DNA of 64,000 nucleotides from Pseudomonas tolaasii NCPPB 2192 (GTDB lineage: Bacteria; Pseudomonadota; Gammaproteobacteria; Pseudomonadales; Pseudomonadaceae). Below, piece by piece: positions 16,286 through 25,034 of the stretch. Position 1 is the stretch's first letter. Every line of letters begins with the position of its first letter. The position numbers were made by a program, and so were the translations under genes. The notes under the pieces were generated by a model that was not told the origin of the DNA, searched no databases, and worked only from the letters and a program-made list of their open reading frames with translations. The stretch lies in the NCBI RefSeq assembly GCF_002813445.1, contig NZ_PHHD01000001.1:3968001-4032000 (forward strand), read 5' to 3'.

Positions 16286-16845
16286 CGCAAAACCCTGTGG
16301 GAGCGGGCTGGCATCATGCGCATTGCGGTGTTATCGCGCAGCACATAGTGATGCACCAACGCCGCCAACGCATGCAGCCCGATCAGCCAATAACCGATCT
16401 TGCCGAACAGCACATGCCAGCCCTCGATTTGCTTGGCCAGCGCCTTGTTTTCCGCGATCAACGGCGGCAGTTCGATGCCGTAAAACATCACCGAATGCCC
16501 TTCGGCGCTGACGATCAGCCACCCGGCAATCGGCATGCCGATCATCAAGGCGTACAGCGCAACGTGCATCAGCGTGGCCAATAAGCTTTGCCATTGTGGT
16601 GGCGCGGGCACGATTTTCGGCGCCACCCCCAGGCTGCGCGCAAACAGGCGCAGCCACACCAGCACAAACACGGTGAGGCCGAACATGAAGTGCATTTCGA
16701 CGATCAACGTGCGCGCACCGCTGCCTTTGGGGAACTGGCCACGCAGCTCGATGCAGGCGTAAACCACCGCCAGCAGCACCACCATCAACCAGTGCAGCGC
16801 GATCGACATGGTGCTGTAGCGCGTATCGGAGTTTTTCCACGGCAT
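16282..16845 (-). CDS. Cytochrome b561 family di-heme membrane protein
   Basis: The 187-residue protein has four predicted membrane helices. Candidate heme histidines lie in helix 1 (ALHWLM), helix 2 (MHFMFG), helix 3 (MHVALYAL) and helix 4 (GLHALAALVHHYV). It probably shuttles electrons from quinol at the inner membrane. The ATG at 16845 is chosen because GAGGAA lies 9 nt upstream; a GTG at 16860 is possible. The last dozen codons are formed by a REP-type sequence (GTGGGAGCGGGCTGGC at 16297-16312), so the C-terminus may be recently rewritten. Confidence 0.88.
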   Translation of the reverse strand: MPWKNSDTRYSTMSIALHWLMVVLLAVVYACIELRGQFPKGSGARTLIVEMHFMFGLTVFVLVWLRLFARSLGVAPKIVPAPPQWQSLLATLMHVALYALMIGMPIAGWLIVSAEGHSVMFYGIELPPLIAENKALAKQIEGWHVLFGKIGYWLIGLHALAALVHHYVLRDNTAMRMMPARSHRVLR

Positions 16846-16957
16846 CGCTGGGTTCCTCACTCATCAGGGCAAACCTCCATTCTTGTGATGGAGTGGTTTA
16901 ACTGTATGCCGGTTTTGAGCGGTTCGCCTGGCACAAGTGCCGTTGTTTTGACCTCTA

Positions 16958-17785
16958 TCAGTGGCTTTGCGGCATTTCACCGCGCGCCAGGCGCGCGTTG
17001 ATGTCGCTGATGACCGCAGGCAGGTCGTTGATCGTGTCGATCAGGTAGTGCGGGCGCGAGCCTTCAAACATCGCCTCAATGCGTTTGCGCTCGCTGGCCA
17101 GCGTTGCCGGGTCGAGGGCGCGGAACTGTTCGTAGGTCAGGCCCAGCGCGTTGCCGGAACAGGTCAGCGCCACGGTCCACATCCCGGCGCGGCGGCCCTC
17201 GAGGATGCCCGGCACGGTGTCGTCGACCTTCACGCAGGCCGCTACGTCATCAATGCCCAGTGCGATCACATTGGCCAGTGCCTGTGCCGGCCACGGGCGG
17301 CCATTCGGCACCTCGTCGGTGGCGACGACGTGGTCGGCGATGTAGCCGTTGGTGGCCGCCAGCGCGACGACCTTGTCCATCACTTGTTTGGGGTAGCCGG
17401 AACAGGAGCCGATCTTGATCCCTTGCACGCGCAGGCGGGCGATGGTGTCGAGCGCGCCGGGGATCAGCGCCGAATGCTCGGCGATCTTTTCGATCTGCAG
17501 CGGCATGAAGCGCTGGTAGATGGCGGTCACATCGTCATCCGTCGGCGTGCGGCCGAACGCCTGGCGGTAACGTTCGGCCACCTGAGGCTGGTCACACAGG
17601 GTGCGGATGTGGTCCCACTTGCCCATGCCCATCGGGCCGCGGGCCTCTTCGATGGAGACTTGCACGTCGAACTCGGCAAAGGCCTCGACGAAGATTTGTG
17701 TGGGCGCGAACGAGCCGAAATCGACCACGGTGCCGGCCCAGTCGAGGATCACGGCTTGCAGGGTGTTGGGGTTTTCATAGTTCAT
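16958..17785 (-). CDS. phnX: Phosphonoacetaldehyde hydrolase (phosphonatase)
   Basis: A 275-residue HAD-superfamily enzyme that cleaves the C-P bond of phosphonoacetaldehyde to acetaldehyde and phosphate. The nucleophile is Asp15 in LDWAGT. The Schiff-base lysine of the cap domain is Lys56 in GMGKWDHI. Its ATG overlaps the phnW stop by 4 bp, so the two enzymes of the 2-aminoethylphosphonate pathway are translationally coupled. The divergent LysR gene probably controls both. Confidence 0.96.
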   Translation of the reverse strand: MNYENPNTLQAVILDWAGTVVDFGSFAPTQIFVEAFAEFDVQVSIEEARGPMGMGKWDHIRTLCDQPQVAERYRQAFGRTPTDDDVTAIYQRFMPLQIEKIAEHSALIPGALDTIARLRVQGIKIGSCSGYPKQVMDKVVALAATNGYIADHVVATDEVPNGRPWPAQALANVIALGIDDVAACVKVDDTVPGILEGRRAGMWTVALTCSGNALGLTYEQFRALDPATLASERKRIEAMFEGSRPHYLIDTINDLPAVISDINARLARGEMPQSH

Positions 17786-18909
17786 GGGTGCGATCCAGAC
17801 GAGGGAAGGTTGATGTGCAGGGCCTGCAGGACTTCAGCGATGGCGGCCACGGCGGCGTGCATCTGCGTGGCGTCCACGTCACCGATGCAGCCGACGCGGA
17901 AGGTCTCGACCTGAGTCAACTTGCCGGGGTAGAGGATGAACCCCTTGGCCTTGACCCCTTCGTAGAAGTCCTTGAAGTGGTAACGCGGGTCTTGCGGCGC
18001 ATGAAAGGTGACGATGATCGGTGCCTGAATCGCCGCCGGCAAAAAGCTGCGCAGGCCCAGTTCGGCCATACCGTCGAGCAAGGCCTGGCAATTGCGCGCG
18101 TAACGCCTGTGACGTGCGGGCAAGCCGCCTTCCTCGGCGTATTGCAGCAGTGCCTCATGCAGGGCCGCGACCACGTGGGTCGGCGGGGTGAAACGCCATT
18201 GGCCGGTTTTGGCCATATAGCGGTGCTGGTCGAACAGGTCCATCGCCAGGGAATGGCAGTTGCCCTCGGCGGCGGCCAGCGCGTGCTTGTCGGCGAAGAC
18301 AAAGCCCATGCCCGGCACGCCTTCCAGGCACTTGCCCGAGGCGGCGATCAGGGCGTCGAACGGCACTTCACGGGCGTCGATCGGCAGGGCGCCGAAGGAA
18401 CTCATGGCGTCGATGATCAAGCGCTTGCCGTGGCGTTTCACCACCTGGGCGATTTCCGGCAGCGGGTTGAGGATGCCGGTGCTGGTTTCGCAGTGGATCA
18501 GTGCCACGTGGGTGATGGCGCCGTCGGCGTGCAACAGGCGGTCCACATCGGCGGCGGTGGTGGGTTGGTCTTCGGCGGTTTCGAAGGTACTGAACTCACG
18601 GCCGATCACTTCGCAAATCTTCGCCAGGCGCTTGCCGTAGGCGCCGTTGATCAGCACCAGCACTTTACCGTCGCGCGGCACCAACGTGCCGATGGCGGCT
18701 TCGACGGCGAAGGTGCCGCTGCCTTGCAACGGCACGCAGTGGTGGCTGTCGGCGCCGTGAACAATTGCCAGCAACTGCTCGCAGACGCTGGCGGTGAGCT
18801 GATTGAAGCGGTCATCCCATGAGCCCCAGTCCACCAGCATCGCCTGGCGGGTGCGGGCGGAGGTGGTCAGCGGGCCGGGAGTGAGCAGGATGGGCGCGGC
18901 GGTGGGCAT
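17782..18909 (-). CDS. phnW: 2-aminoethylphosphonate-pyruvate transaminase
   Basis: A 375-residue class-V PLP aminotransferase that converts 2-aminoethylphosphonate plus pyruvate to phosphonoacetaldehyde plus alanine. The family N-terminus is LLTPGPLTTSARTRQAML. The PLP lysine is in IAASGKCLEGVPG. The start at 18909 has GAGGA about 7 nt upstream; a longer frame back to 19044 would run into the LysR gene. Together with phnX it lets the cell use aminoethylphosphonate as a P, N or C source. Confidence 0.96.
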   Translation of the reverse strand: MPTAAPILLTPGPLTTSARTRQAMLVDWGSWDDRFNQLTASVCEQLLAIVHGADSHHCVPLQGSGTFAVEAAIGTLVPRDGKVLVLINGAYGKRLAKICEVIGREFSTFETAEDQPTTAADVDRLLHADGAITHVALIHCETSTGILNPLPEIAQVVKRHGKRLIIDAMSSFGALPIDAREVPFDALIAASGKCLEGVPGMGFVFADKHALAAAEGNCHSLAMDLFDQHRYMAKTGQWRFTPPTHVVAALHEALLQYAEEGGLPARHRRYARNCQALLDGMAELGLRSFLPAAIQAPIIVTFHAPQDPRYHFKDFYEGVKAKGFILYPGKLTQVETFRVGCIGDVDATQMHAAVAAIAEVLQALHINLPSSGSHP

Positions 18910-18997
18910 ATCGAGTCCTCGCAAAACTGGGGCTGAATCTACGACGCCTAAATTGCAGTTTGGCTTGTCATCAATCAAATTGTTTGTTGTTATGCGA

Positions 18998-19018
18998 GCT
19001 ATCAGTGAGGCCGATAGC
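18998..19018 (+). promoter_or_regulatory. Hairpin displaying the LysR ribosome-binding site
   Basis: GCTATC (18998-19003) and GATAGC (19013-19018) form a 6-bp stem that ends one base before the ATG at 19020. The Shine-Dalgarno GTGAGG is in the 9-nt loop. It could tune translation of the regulator. Confidence 0.4.
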
Positions 19019-19019
19019 C

Positions 19020-19877
19020 ATGAATTTGTTTCAACTGCGCGCATTCGATGCCGTGGCCCGTGAGGGCAGTTTTACCCGTGCGGCGGCCCGGCTGTTTATC
19101 AGCCAGCCGGCGGTGACCGGGCATATCAAGGCGCTTGAGGAGCATTACCAGATTCCCCTGCTGCGCCGCACTGCGCGGCGGGTGGAGCTGACCGAGGAGG
19201 GCACGCGCCTGGCGGCCATTACCCGCGCGATTTTCGGCCTGGTGGACGAGGCGCAAACGTTGCTCGAAGCCAATCGCCAACTGCTCACCGGGCGTCTGGA
19301 GGTCGCGGCGGATGGTCCGCACCTGGTCATGCCGATGATTGCGCGACTGCGCGAACGCTACCCGGGCATTACCGTGAACCTGCGCCTGGGCAATGCTCAG
19401 GAAACCCTGGCGGCGCTGTTGTCCGAGCATGCCGACGTGGCGGTGCTGACCGAGGTAGAACCGCGCAACGGTCTGCATCTGCAAGCGTTGAACGAGTCAC
19501 GGATTTGCGCACTGGTACCGGCGGGGCATCCGTGGCTGGCAGACCCTGACGGTATTCGTCTGGACCAGTTGCATGAGCAGATCATGGTGCTGCGTGAACC
19601 CAGTTCGATCACTCGCCGCACCTTCGACGACGCCTGCGCCGCCGCGGGCGTCAAGCCCAGGGTGCTGCTGGAGCTGGACAGCCGTGAGGCAGTGACCGAG
19701 GCTGTAGCCGCTGAGTTGGGGGTTGGGGTGGTGTCATCCATGGAAGTCAGTCGCGATCCACGGGTGCAGGCGATTCCCTTGCAAGGCGACGGGCTGGTCA
19801 ACCGGCACATGCTCGGCTGCATGGAGCGGCGTCGCGCATTGCGGCTGATCCAGGCGTTTTTCGAGTTGGCGTCCTGA
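19020..19877 (+). CDS. LysR-type regulator associated with aminoethylphosphonate catabolism
   Basis: The 285-residue protein has an N-terminal winged HTH (MNLFQLRAFDAVAREGSFTRAAARLF) and a LysR substrate domain from about residue 90. It is divergent from phnW-phnX with 110 bp between starts, the typical arrangement for a LysR activator of that operon. The start at 19020 fits the family and has GTGAGG upstream. The likely inducer is 2-aminoethylphosphonate or a pathway intermediate, by context only. Confidence 0.9.
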   Translation: MNLFQLRAFDAVAREGSFTRAAARLFISQPAVTGHIKALEEHYQIPLLRRTARRVELTEEGTRLAAITRAIFGLVDEAQTLLEANRQLLTGRLEVAADGPHLVMPMIARLRERYPGITVNLRLGNAQETLAALLSEHADVAVLTEVEPRNGLHLQALNESRICALVPAGHPWLADPDGIRLDQLHEQIMVLREPSSITRRTFDDACAAAGVKPRVLLELDSREAVTEAVAAELGVGVVSSMEVSRDPRVQAIPLQGDGLVNRHMLGCMERRRALRLIQAFFELAS

Positions 19878-19977
19878 CGGTTTTTTGCTGGAACGATCTT
19901 TTCCTGCCCTATAAACTCTGCCCCCAAAGCGCCAGCCAGTAGACGTTTGGGCGCGATGGACGAGAAGAGAGTGAGTC

Positions 19978-20685
19978 ATGGGCGCACAGTGGAAAGTCAA
20001 ACATAAAGAAGCGGCAGCCAATGCCAAGGGCAAGATCTTCGGCAAGCTGGTGAAAGAAATCACCATTGCCGCCCGCAACGGGGCCGACACCGCGACCAAC
20101 GCCCACCTGCGTCTGGTGGTGGAACAGGCCAAAAAGGCCTCGATGCCCAAGGAAACCCTGGACCGCGCCATCAAGAAAGGCGCCGGCCTGTTGGGCGAAA
20201 CCGTGCAGTACCACCGCGTGACCTATGAAGGCTTCGCGCCCCATCAGGTGCCGCTGATCGTTGAGTGCGTGACCGACAACATCAACCGCACCGTGGCAGA
20301 AATCCGCGTGGCGTTCCGCAAGGGCCAACTGGGCGCTTCCGGCTCCGTCGCCTGGGACTTCAACCACGTCGGCCTGATCGAAGCGTCGCCGGATACCCCG
20401 GACGCCGATCCGGAAATGGCCGCGATTGAAGCCGGCGCGCAGGATTTCGAAGACGGCGAAGAAGAAGGCAGCACCTTGTTCATCACCGAGACCACTGACC
20501 TGGACGCCGTGCAGAAAGCCCTGCCGGAACAGGGTTTCACCGTGCTGTCGGCCAAGCTGGGTTACATCTCGAAAAACCCGGTCAGCGGTTTGACCGATGA
20601 GCAGATGGCCGAAGTTGAAGCCTTCCTCGAAGGCTTGGACAACCATGACGACGTGCAGGATATGTTTGTCGGCCTGGCTGGCTAA
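19978..20685 (+). CDS. YebC/PmpR family DNA-binding transcriptional regulator
   Basis: A 235-residue protein of the YebC/TACO1 family. It starts MGAQWKVKHKEAAANAKGKIFGKL, with the conserved KxxDxxRxKxF-like basic N-terminus. Then come the KAxxxxMPKETLDRAIKKG stretch and an acidic C-terminal part. Family members bind DNA (PmpR on quinolone-signal genes in P. aeruginosa) or act in translation of proline-rich stretches. Pseudomonads usually have a second yebC beside ruvC, so this is probably a paralogue. GAGAG-type SD sequences lie upstream of the ATG. Confidence 0.88.
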   Translation: MGAQWKVKHKEAAANAKGKIFGKLVKEITIAARNGADTATNAHLRLVVEQAKKASMPKETLDRAIKKGAGLLGETVQYHRVTYEGFAPHQVPLIVECVTDNINRTVAEIRVAFRKGQLGASGSVAWDFNHVGLIEASPDTPDADPEMAAIEAGAQDFEDGEEEGSTLFITETTDLDAVQKALPEQGFTVLSAKLGYISKNPVSGLTDEQMAEVEAFLEGLDNHDDVQDMFVGLAG

Positions 20686-20688
20686 AAT

Positions 20689-20776
20689 GTGGGAGCTGGC
20701 TTGCCTGCGATAGCGGTGTATCTGTCACTGAAAGGGTGAATGATAGGGCCGTATCGCAGTCAAGCCAGCCCCCACA
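20689..20776. repeat. REPIN (inverted REP pair)
   Basis: Left arm GTGGGAGCTGGCTTGCC followed by TGCGATA. The right arm is its inverted copy, ending CAAGCCAGCCCCCAC, with a variable centre. It lies between the convergent yebC and LRR-kinase genes and probably forms a long hairpin in both transcripts. Confidence 0.85.
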
Positions 20777-20781
20777 ATGGC

Positions 20782-22083
20782 TTAGGGGTGTCTGACAGAA
20801 TTGAGCAGCGCTTCGATTTCCTCAAACCCGGGCCGCGCCAGTACATCCGGCTGACAGCAGCGTTCCTGCAGCGCTTTCAGCGCCGCGTCATTCGCTCCGT
20901 CAACCCGCTCCAGCAATTCCCCCAGCAACACCCCGAAGGCGCGTACTTCAATGCGCTGCAGCGCCCGTGTTTCCAGAGTGTCCGCCGTGGCATGGAAGGA
21001 CGCGGCGCCAAAATCTCCCAGCAAGCAATCACCCGCTTCATTCCACAAAATATTGTGGCCGTACAGGTCACCATGGGTGATGCCGTGCCGGTGCAGATGC
21101 GCCGCCACCGAGGCCACGCCCCGCGCCATGCGTAACGCGACCTCCAGGCTGAACCGCGTAGACGGCTCGTAGACATCGCGTGTGCACGACGCCAGGCTCG
21201 GCAGGGCCGCCAGGTTGCGGTAGTTCGGCTCGATCAGGTCCATCACCAGCGCGGCCTGGTTATCCGGATGGCCGACCACGCGGCCCTCCACCTTGATCAG
21301 GTTCGGATGCAACCCGGCGGCGATGCACGCCTGCATTTCGTGCAGCGGCGAGCCGTCGCTGGTGATGGTGCCTTTGTACAGTTTGACCGCGACCGGCTTG
21401 GCGGCAGGCTTCCAGAGTGCCTTGCGGATAATCCCCGAAGCGCCTTCGCCCAGCACTTCGCCCAGCGCCAGTTCCGACCAGTCAATATCCGGCGTTGTGT
21501 CGTCAGCTGCCACGTCCACCGCCATTTCCACCGGGTTGCCCGCGTAGGCCAGCCAGGTCAGGCTTGGCAGGGTCAGCAGCCAGTGCGGCAACTGGGTGAA
21601 GCGGTTGGAGGCGATGCGCAGCAACTCAAGGTTGTGGCACTGCGCCAGGCTTGGCGGCAGGTGTGCCAAATGGTTACCGGCGAGCATGAGTTTTTGCAGC
21701 AGCGGCCGCTCGCCCAGCTCATCGGGCAGTTGGCTGATGACGTTGTCGGTGAGGATCAGCCAGCGCAGCTGCGGCGGCAGGGCGGCGGCGGGTACCCGGC
21801 TGATCTGGTTGGCCTTGAAGCCGATCATGCTCAAGTTCGAGCACTGGCCCAGGCATTCCGGCAGCTCGGTAAAGGCGTTGTCCGAACAGAACAACACGCG
21901 CAAGTGCTTCAGGCGGTGCAGGTCGTCGGGCAGGCTGCTCAGGGCGTTGCCCGTGAGGTTGAGGATTTCCAGGGTGTCGGCCAGTTCGAAGATTTCCCGA
22001 GGGAATTCGGTCAGCCCGCAGGCCAGGTCCAGGCGTGTGATGCCGGCCAATTGGCCAGCCTTGAGTTGGGCGAGGGTATTCAT
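20782..22083 (-). CDS. Leucine-rich-repeat / eukaryotic-like protein kinase fusion
   Basis: A 433-residue cytosolic protein. Residues 16-185 hold about seven bacterial LRR units (LxxLxLxxNxLxxLPxxL pattern). A Hanks-type kinase domain follows: glycine loop GEGASG (212-217), VAVK with Lys234, a possible helix-C Glu249, catalytic loop HGDLYGHN (337-344) and DFG (357-359). Key residues are intact except that HRD is HGD, as in many atypical bacterial kinases. No membrane helix or signal is seen. The substrate and role are unknown; LRRs may present the substrate. It is followed on the same strand, upstream, by zapE. Confidence 0.88.
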   Translation of the reverse strand: MNTLAQLKAGQLAGITRLDLACGLTEFPREIFELADTLEILNLTGNALSSLPDDLHRLKHLRVLFCSDNAFTELPECLGQCSNLSMIGFKANQISRVPAAALPPQLRWLILTDNVISQLPDELGERPLLQKLMLAGNHLAHLPPSLAQCHNLELLRIASNRFTQLPHWLLTLPSLTWLAYAGNPVEMAVDVAADDTTPDIDWSELALGEVLGEGASGIIRKALWKPAAKPVAVKLYKGTITSDGSPLHEMQACIAAGLHPNLIKVEGRVVGHPDNQAALVMDLIEPNYRNLAALPSLASCTRDVYEPSTRFSLEVALRMARGVASVAAHLHRHGITHGDLYGHNILWNEAGDCLLGDFGAASFHATADTLETRALQRIEVRAFGVLLGELLERVDGANDAALKALQERCCQPDVLARPGFEEIEALLNSVRHP

Positions 22084-22122
22084 GAACGGCGCGGCTACTC
22101 GGCTAGAGGGCGTAAATGGCGC

Positions 22123-23217
22123 TCATGATACCGGGTCGGCTGCGTGTTGCGGGCTGACGGTTTGCAATTGATTCAGGCGGCTCGCCGTGCGCGCGAGGTC
22201 GATGGCCTGGCCGCTCAGGGCGGTGTCCAGCGGCTGCTCGCCGATCAGGGTCAGTTGCTTGTCGCGGTCGTACAGCACGTCTACCAGATTGATGAAGCGT
22301 TGTTGCACGGCGATCGGGCAATCGGCCAGTTGTGGCAGGCCGTCGATGATCCAGTGGTCGTAGTCCTCGCACAGCAGCAGGTAATCCATTACGGCGGTGA
22401 GCTGCTCGCAGAGGTCGTTGAAAGTGAAGGCAATGGTGCGCGCGGTGTGGTGGCGGCAGGTCAATTGCCGAGCGCCGACGGTCAAGGGTTGCGGCGGGCA
22501 ATCGCTGGGCGGCAGGCCAAGTGCCTCGCGCTGTGGCGCCGTGCCGGGCCACACGTAGTGTCCGCGGGTGAAGCGCTGCGCGCTGCGCGCCTGGGGCAGG
22601 CTGCGAAAATCCTGCGGCGAGCTGACTTCCAGCACGTCCATGCGCGCGGCAATCAGGTCGATCACCGGTTTGAAACGCTCGTGATAAAGCGGGTTGGGCA
22701 GCAAACCCTCGGGCGGGTAATTGGAGGTCACCAGTACCAGCACGCCGCGTTTGAACAACGCCTTGAACAACCGGCTGATCAGCATGGCATCGCCGATATC
22801 GTGGACATGGAACTCGTCGAAACACAGCACTCGGCAGCCCGCCAGCAACTCGTCGAGGGTCACCCCGAGGGCGTCGTCTTGCGCGCGGTGCTTGAACATG
22901 CCGCGATGCAGACGGGTAAAGAACTCGTGAAAGTGCACCCGCTGTTTCTCGGCAACCGGCAATGCCTGGAAAAACCCGTCGAGCAGCCAGCTTTTGCCGC
23001 GCCCCACCGGGCCGTGCAGGTACAGGCTGCGGGTCGCTTGCCCGGCGAGCAGGTGCGCGGTTTCCCGGGCCAGGGCGGCCACCGCCCGGTTTTGGCCGTC
23101 GCTGAGGGTATAGCCCTGCTGCTCTGCACGGTCCTGGAAAAACGCCGGGATGGCGGTGTCGACGGGGGGCTCGGTTTTCTTGCCGAGCAGGCGCTGGATC
23201 AGGGAAAGCACGGCCAA
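22123..23217 (-). CDS. zapE: ZapE/AFG1 family ATPase
   Basis: A 364-residue AAA-type ATPase. Walker A GPVGRGKS is at 69-76, and Walker B LCFDEFHVHD is at 131-140. The sensor stretch VLVTSNYPPEGL and the AFG1 C-terminal region follow. E. coli ZapE affects FtsZ-ring stability under stress. Pseudomonads commonly carry a zapE near rplM, so this may be a second copy. The start is a TTG with weak SD. The LRR-kinase gene begins 39 bp downstream on the same strand. Confidence 0.88.
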   Translation of the reverse strand: MAVLSLIQRLLGKKTEPPVDTAIPAFFQDRAEQQGYTLSDGQNRAVAALARETAHLLAGQATRSLYLHGPVGRGKSWLLDGFFQALPVAEKQRVHFHEFFTRLHRGMFKHRAQDDALGVTLDELLAGCRVLCFDEFHVHDIGDAMLISRLFKALFKRGVLVLVTSNYPPEGLLPNPLYHERFKPVIDLIAARMDVLEVSSPQDFRSLPQARSAQRFTRGHYVWPGTAPQREALGLPPSDCPPQPLTVGARQLTCRHHTARTIAFTFNDLCEQLTAVMDYLLLCEDYDHWIIDGLPQLADCPIAVQQRFINLVDVLYDRDKQLTLIGEQPLDTALSGQAIDLARTASRLNQLQTVSPQHAADPVS

Positions 23218-23329
23218 GGCGGGTCACTCTGTGTCTCGGTGGTTGCTCACTTTAGGGCGAGCGGGGTGTTTTGACCAATAGAGAAGGGTCGCCTCAGCTA
23301 TCTCAAAAGGGCATGGCGCAGGCGCAATC

Positions 23330-23345
23330 CTGCCAAGACTGGCAG
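23330..23345. promoter_or_regulatory. Inverted repeat upstream of the pilus operon
   Basis: CTGCCA-N4-TGGCAG lies 61-76 bp before the first pilin start and between the divergent zapE and csu-like genes. It is a plausible operator or hairpin. No regulator is assigned. Confidence 0.3.
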
Positions 23346-23405
23346 TTTCGCCCTGAGTGACTAACCTCCTACACAGCAGTCACCCCTGTATAAGGAATTG
23401 GGGCC

Positions 23406-23933
23406 GTGAAGGGACGAGCGGTATTGGCAGTCATGGGCGCGATGCTTTGCAGCACGGCCGGCGCTGCGCAGCTCCAGGTGGAGGTGCGTATCGACGTGCA
23501 GCGCGGCTGCCAGCTGGTGGGCACCACCCGCAGTGCTGGCATCGAGCAACTTGGCACATTGGATTTCGGCAGCGGCCCGCGTCTGGATGACCCGGCCGGG
23601 CCTCTGAGTGCGGCCCTGATCAGCCAGCGTCAGCCACGCCTGGAATGCAACCCCGACACCCCTTACCAGATGCGCGTGGACGGCGGCCTGCACGGCGGCG
23701 TCGGCGAAGTGCGCTACCTGAGCGCCGCGAGCCCGTCGAGCAAACCCATTCCCTATCGTATCTACGCCGACGCCGCGCGGCTGATCCCGTTGCCGGTCAA
23801 CGTGCCGGTCAGCGGCCGCGTACCGGATTCCGGCTCGGTCGATTTACCGCTGTATGGCCGCATCGAGCCGCTCAAAGACATTCCTGCCGTCGGCCGCTAC
23901 TCCGACCTGCTCAAGGTCACCGTCACATGGTAA
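23406..23933 (+). CDS. Spore coat U domain pilin 1 of Csu/CupE-like pilus
   Basis: A 175-residue secreted protein with signal peptide MKGRAVLAVMGAMLCSTAGAA and one spore-coat-U (SCPU) domain ending in the beta-strand SDLLKVTVTW. Conserved features are two cysteines (RGCQLVG, RLECNPD) and GTLDFGSG. Such proteins are donor-strand-exchange pilins of archaic chaperone-usher pili. GTG start with AGGAA upstream. It is first in a seven-gene operon: four pilins, chaperone, usher, tip. Confidence 0.9.
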   Translation: MKGRAVLAVMGAMLCSTAGAAQLQVEVRIDVQRGCQLVGTTRSAGIEQLGTLDFGSGPRLDDPAGPLSAALISQRQPRLECNPDTPYQMRVDGGLHGGVGEVRYLSAASPSSKPIPYRIYADAARLIPLPVNVPVSGRVPDSGSVDLPLYGRIEPLKDIPAVGRYSDLLKVTVTW

Positions 23934-24469
23934 GCCGCTATCTGGCCGTGATGGCCATGGGCGGCTTGTTGCTGCTGGCCGACGACGCCCAGGCGGCGGC
24001 CGTGAGCGGGCAGATTCACGCGCGGTTGGTGATCACCGCCAGTTGCGAGGTGAGCAAGGGCTCCGAAAGCGCGCCGGTCAGCCCCACGGGCGGCACGGCG
24101 TTGCTGGATTTCGGCAGCCAGGGCCCGACCTGGAACAACACGCTCGGCGCGGGTATTTCCGATGGCGACAAGGCGCCATTGGCGGTGTCGTGCAACCCCT
24201 CGGTCTCCAGTTTTACCGTGACCATCGACGGCGGCACCAATGGCGATGGCACTACGCGGCGCCTGAGCAACGGGCGTCAGACCATTCCTTATCGATTGTC
24301 TGCTGACCCTCAGGGGCGCAGCAGTTACAGCATCGGGCAGCAACGCAATTTTGTCGTGGCCAAGGGTACCCAGATACCGATCCCGGTATTCGGTTCCGTG
24401 GTGGCAAATACCAGTGCCTTACCGGCAGGGATCTACACCGACACTTTGACGGTGACACTGGACTGGTAA
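23927..24469 (+). CDS. Spore coat U domain pilin 2
   Basis: The 180-residue SCPU protein has signal peptide MVSRYLAVMAMGGLLLLADDAQA, a first cysteine in ITASCEVSKGS, the GTALLDFGSQGP motif, and the C-terminal strand TDTLTVTLDW. The ATG at 23927 lies inside the last codons of pilin 1 (7-bp overlap), so translation is coupled. The ATG is preferred to a longer in-frame extension that would overlap the whole upstream gene. Confidence 0.88.
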   Translation: MVSRYLAVMAMGGLLLLADDAQAAAVSGQIHARLVITASCEVSKGSESAPVSPTGGTALLDFGSQGPTWNNTLGAGISDGDKAPLAVSCNPSVSSFTVTIDGGTNGDGTTRRLSNGRQTIPYRLSADPQGRSSYSIGQQRNFVVAKGTQIPIPVFGSVVANTSALPAGIYTDTLTVTLDW

Positions 24470-24487
24470 ATCAAGAGGATGAACATC

Positions 24488-25030
24488 ATGCATGCACGTG
24501 TATCTCGGATTGGCCTGTGTGTATTGGGCCTGGCGATGACCTCCAGCCTCAATGCGGCGACGACCGTGACCGGCCAGATCAGCTCCACCCTGACGTTGAT
24601 CGCCAGCTGCCAGGTCAACGGCTCCGGCGCAGCCACCGGCCTGAACTTCGGTAGCCTGAACTTCGGCACCACCAACAGCCTGTTCACCAACGCCGACGCC
24701 CAATTGCTCGGCGGCACCGGCACCGGCGGTGCGCTGTCAGTGCTGTGCTCGGCGGGCACCACGCCCGCCATCAAGGTGCGCGCCGGGGCCCATGACAATG
24801 CCTCCCCCGGCGGCACTCGTGCTCTGGCGGACGGTGCCGGCAACTTCGTGCCCTATGACTTCTACACCGACAGCGGGCATTCCGCGTTGCTGGCCATCGA
24901 CGGGGTCATCACCCTGGCGGCCAGTACCGGCGTGGCGCAGACCGTGAACCTCTACGGGCGTGCGGTGGGCAAGGCGGGGCTGCCGGCCGGAACCTACACG
25001 GACACGGTGGCAGTGGAACTGACGTTCTGA
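24488..25030 (+). CDS. Spore coat U domain pilin 3
   Basis: An SCPU pilin of 180 residues with signal peptide MHARVSRIGLCVLGLAMTSSLNAA, a first cysteine in LIASCQVNGS, GLNFGSLNFG, and the terminal strand TDTVAVELTF. I prefer the ATG at 24488 because AGAGG lies 10 nt before it. The in-frame ATG at 24479 would leave no space between SD and start. Confidence 0.85.
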   Translation: MHARVSRIGLCVLGLAMTSSLNAATTVTGQISSTLTLIASCQVNGSGAATGLNFGSLNFGTTNSLFTNADAQLLGGTGTGGALSVLCSAGTTPAIKVRAGAHDNASPGGTRALADGAGNFVPYDFYTDSGHSALLAIDGVITLAASTGVAQTVNLYGRAVGKAGLPAGTYTDTVAVELTF

Positions 25031-25034
25031 CGCC

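Noticed and set aside
22103..23227. 374-codon alternative frame overlapping zapE on the same strand
   Set aside because: Arg/Pro/Ala-rich product typical of a shifted frame. The zapE frame contains intact Walker motifs.
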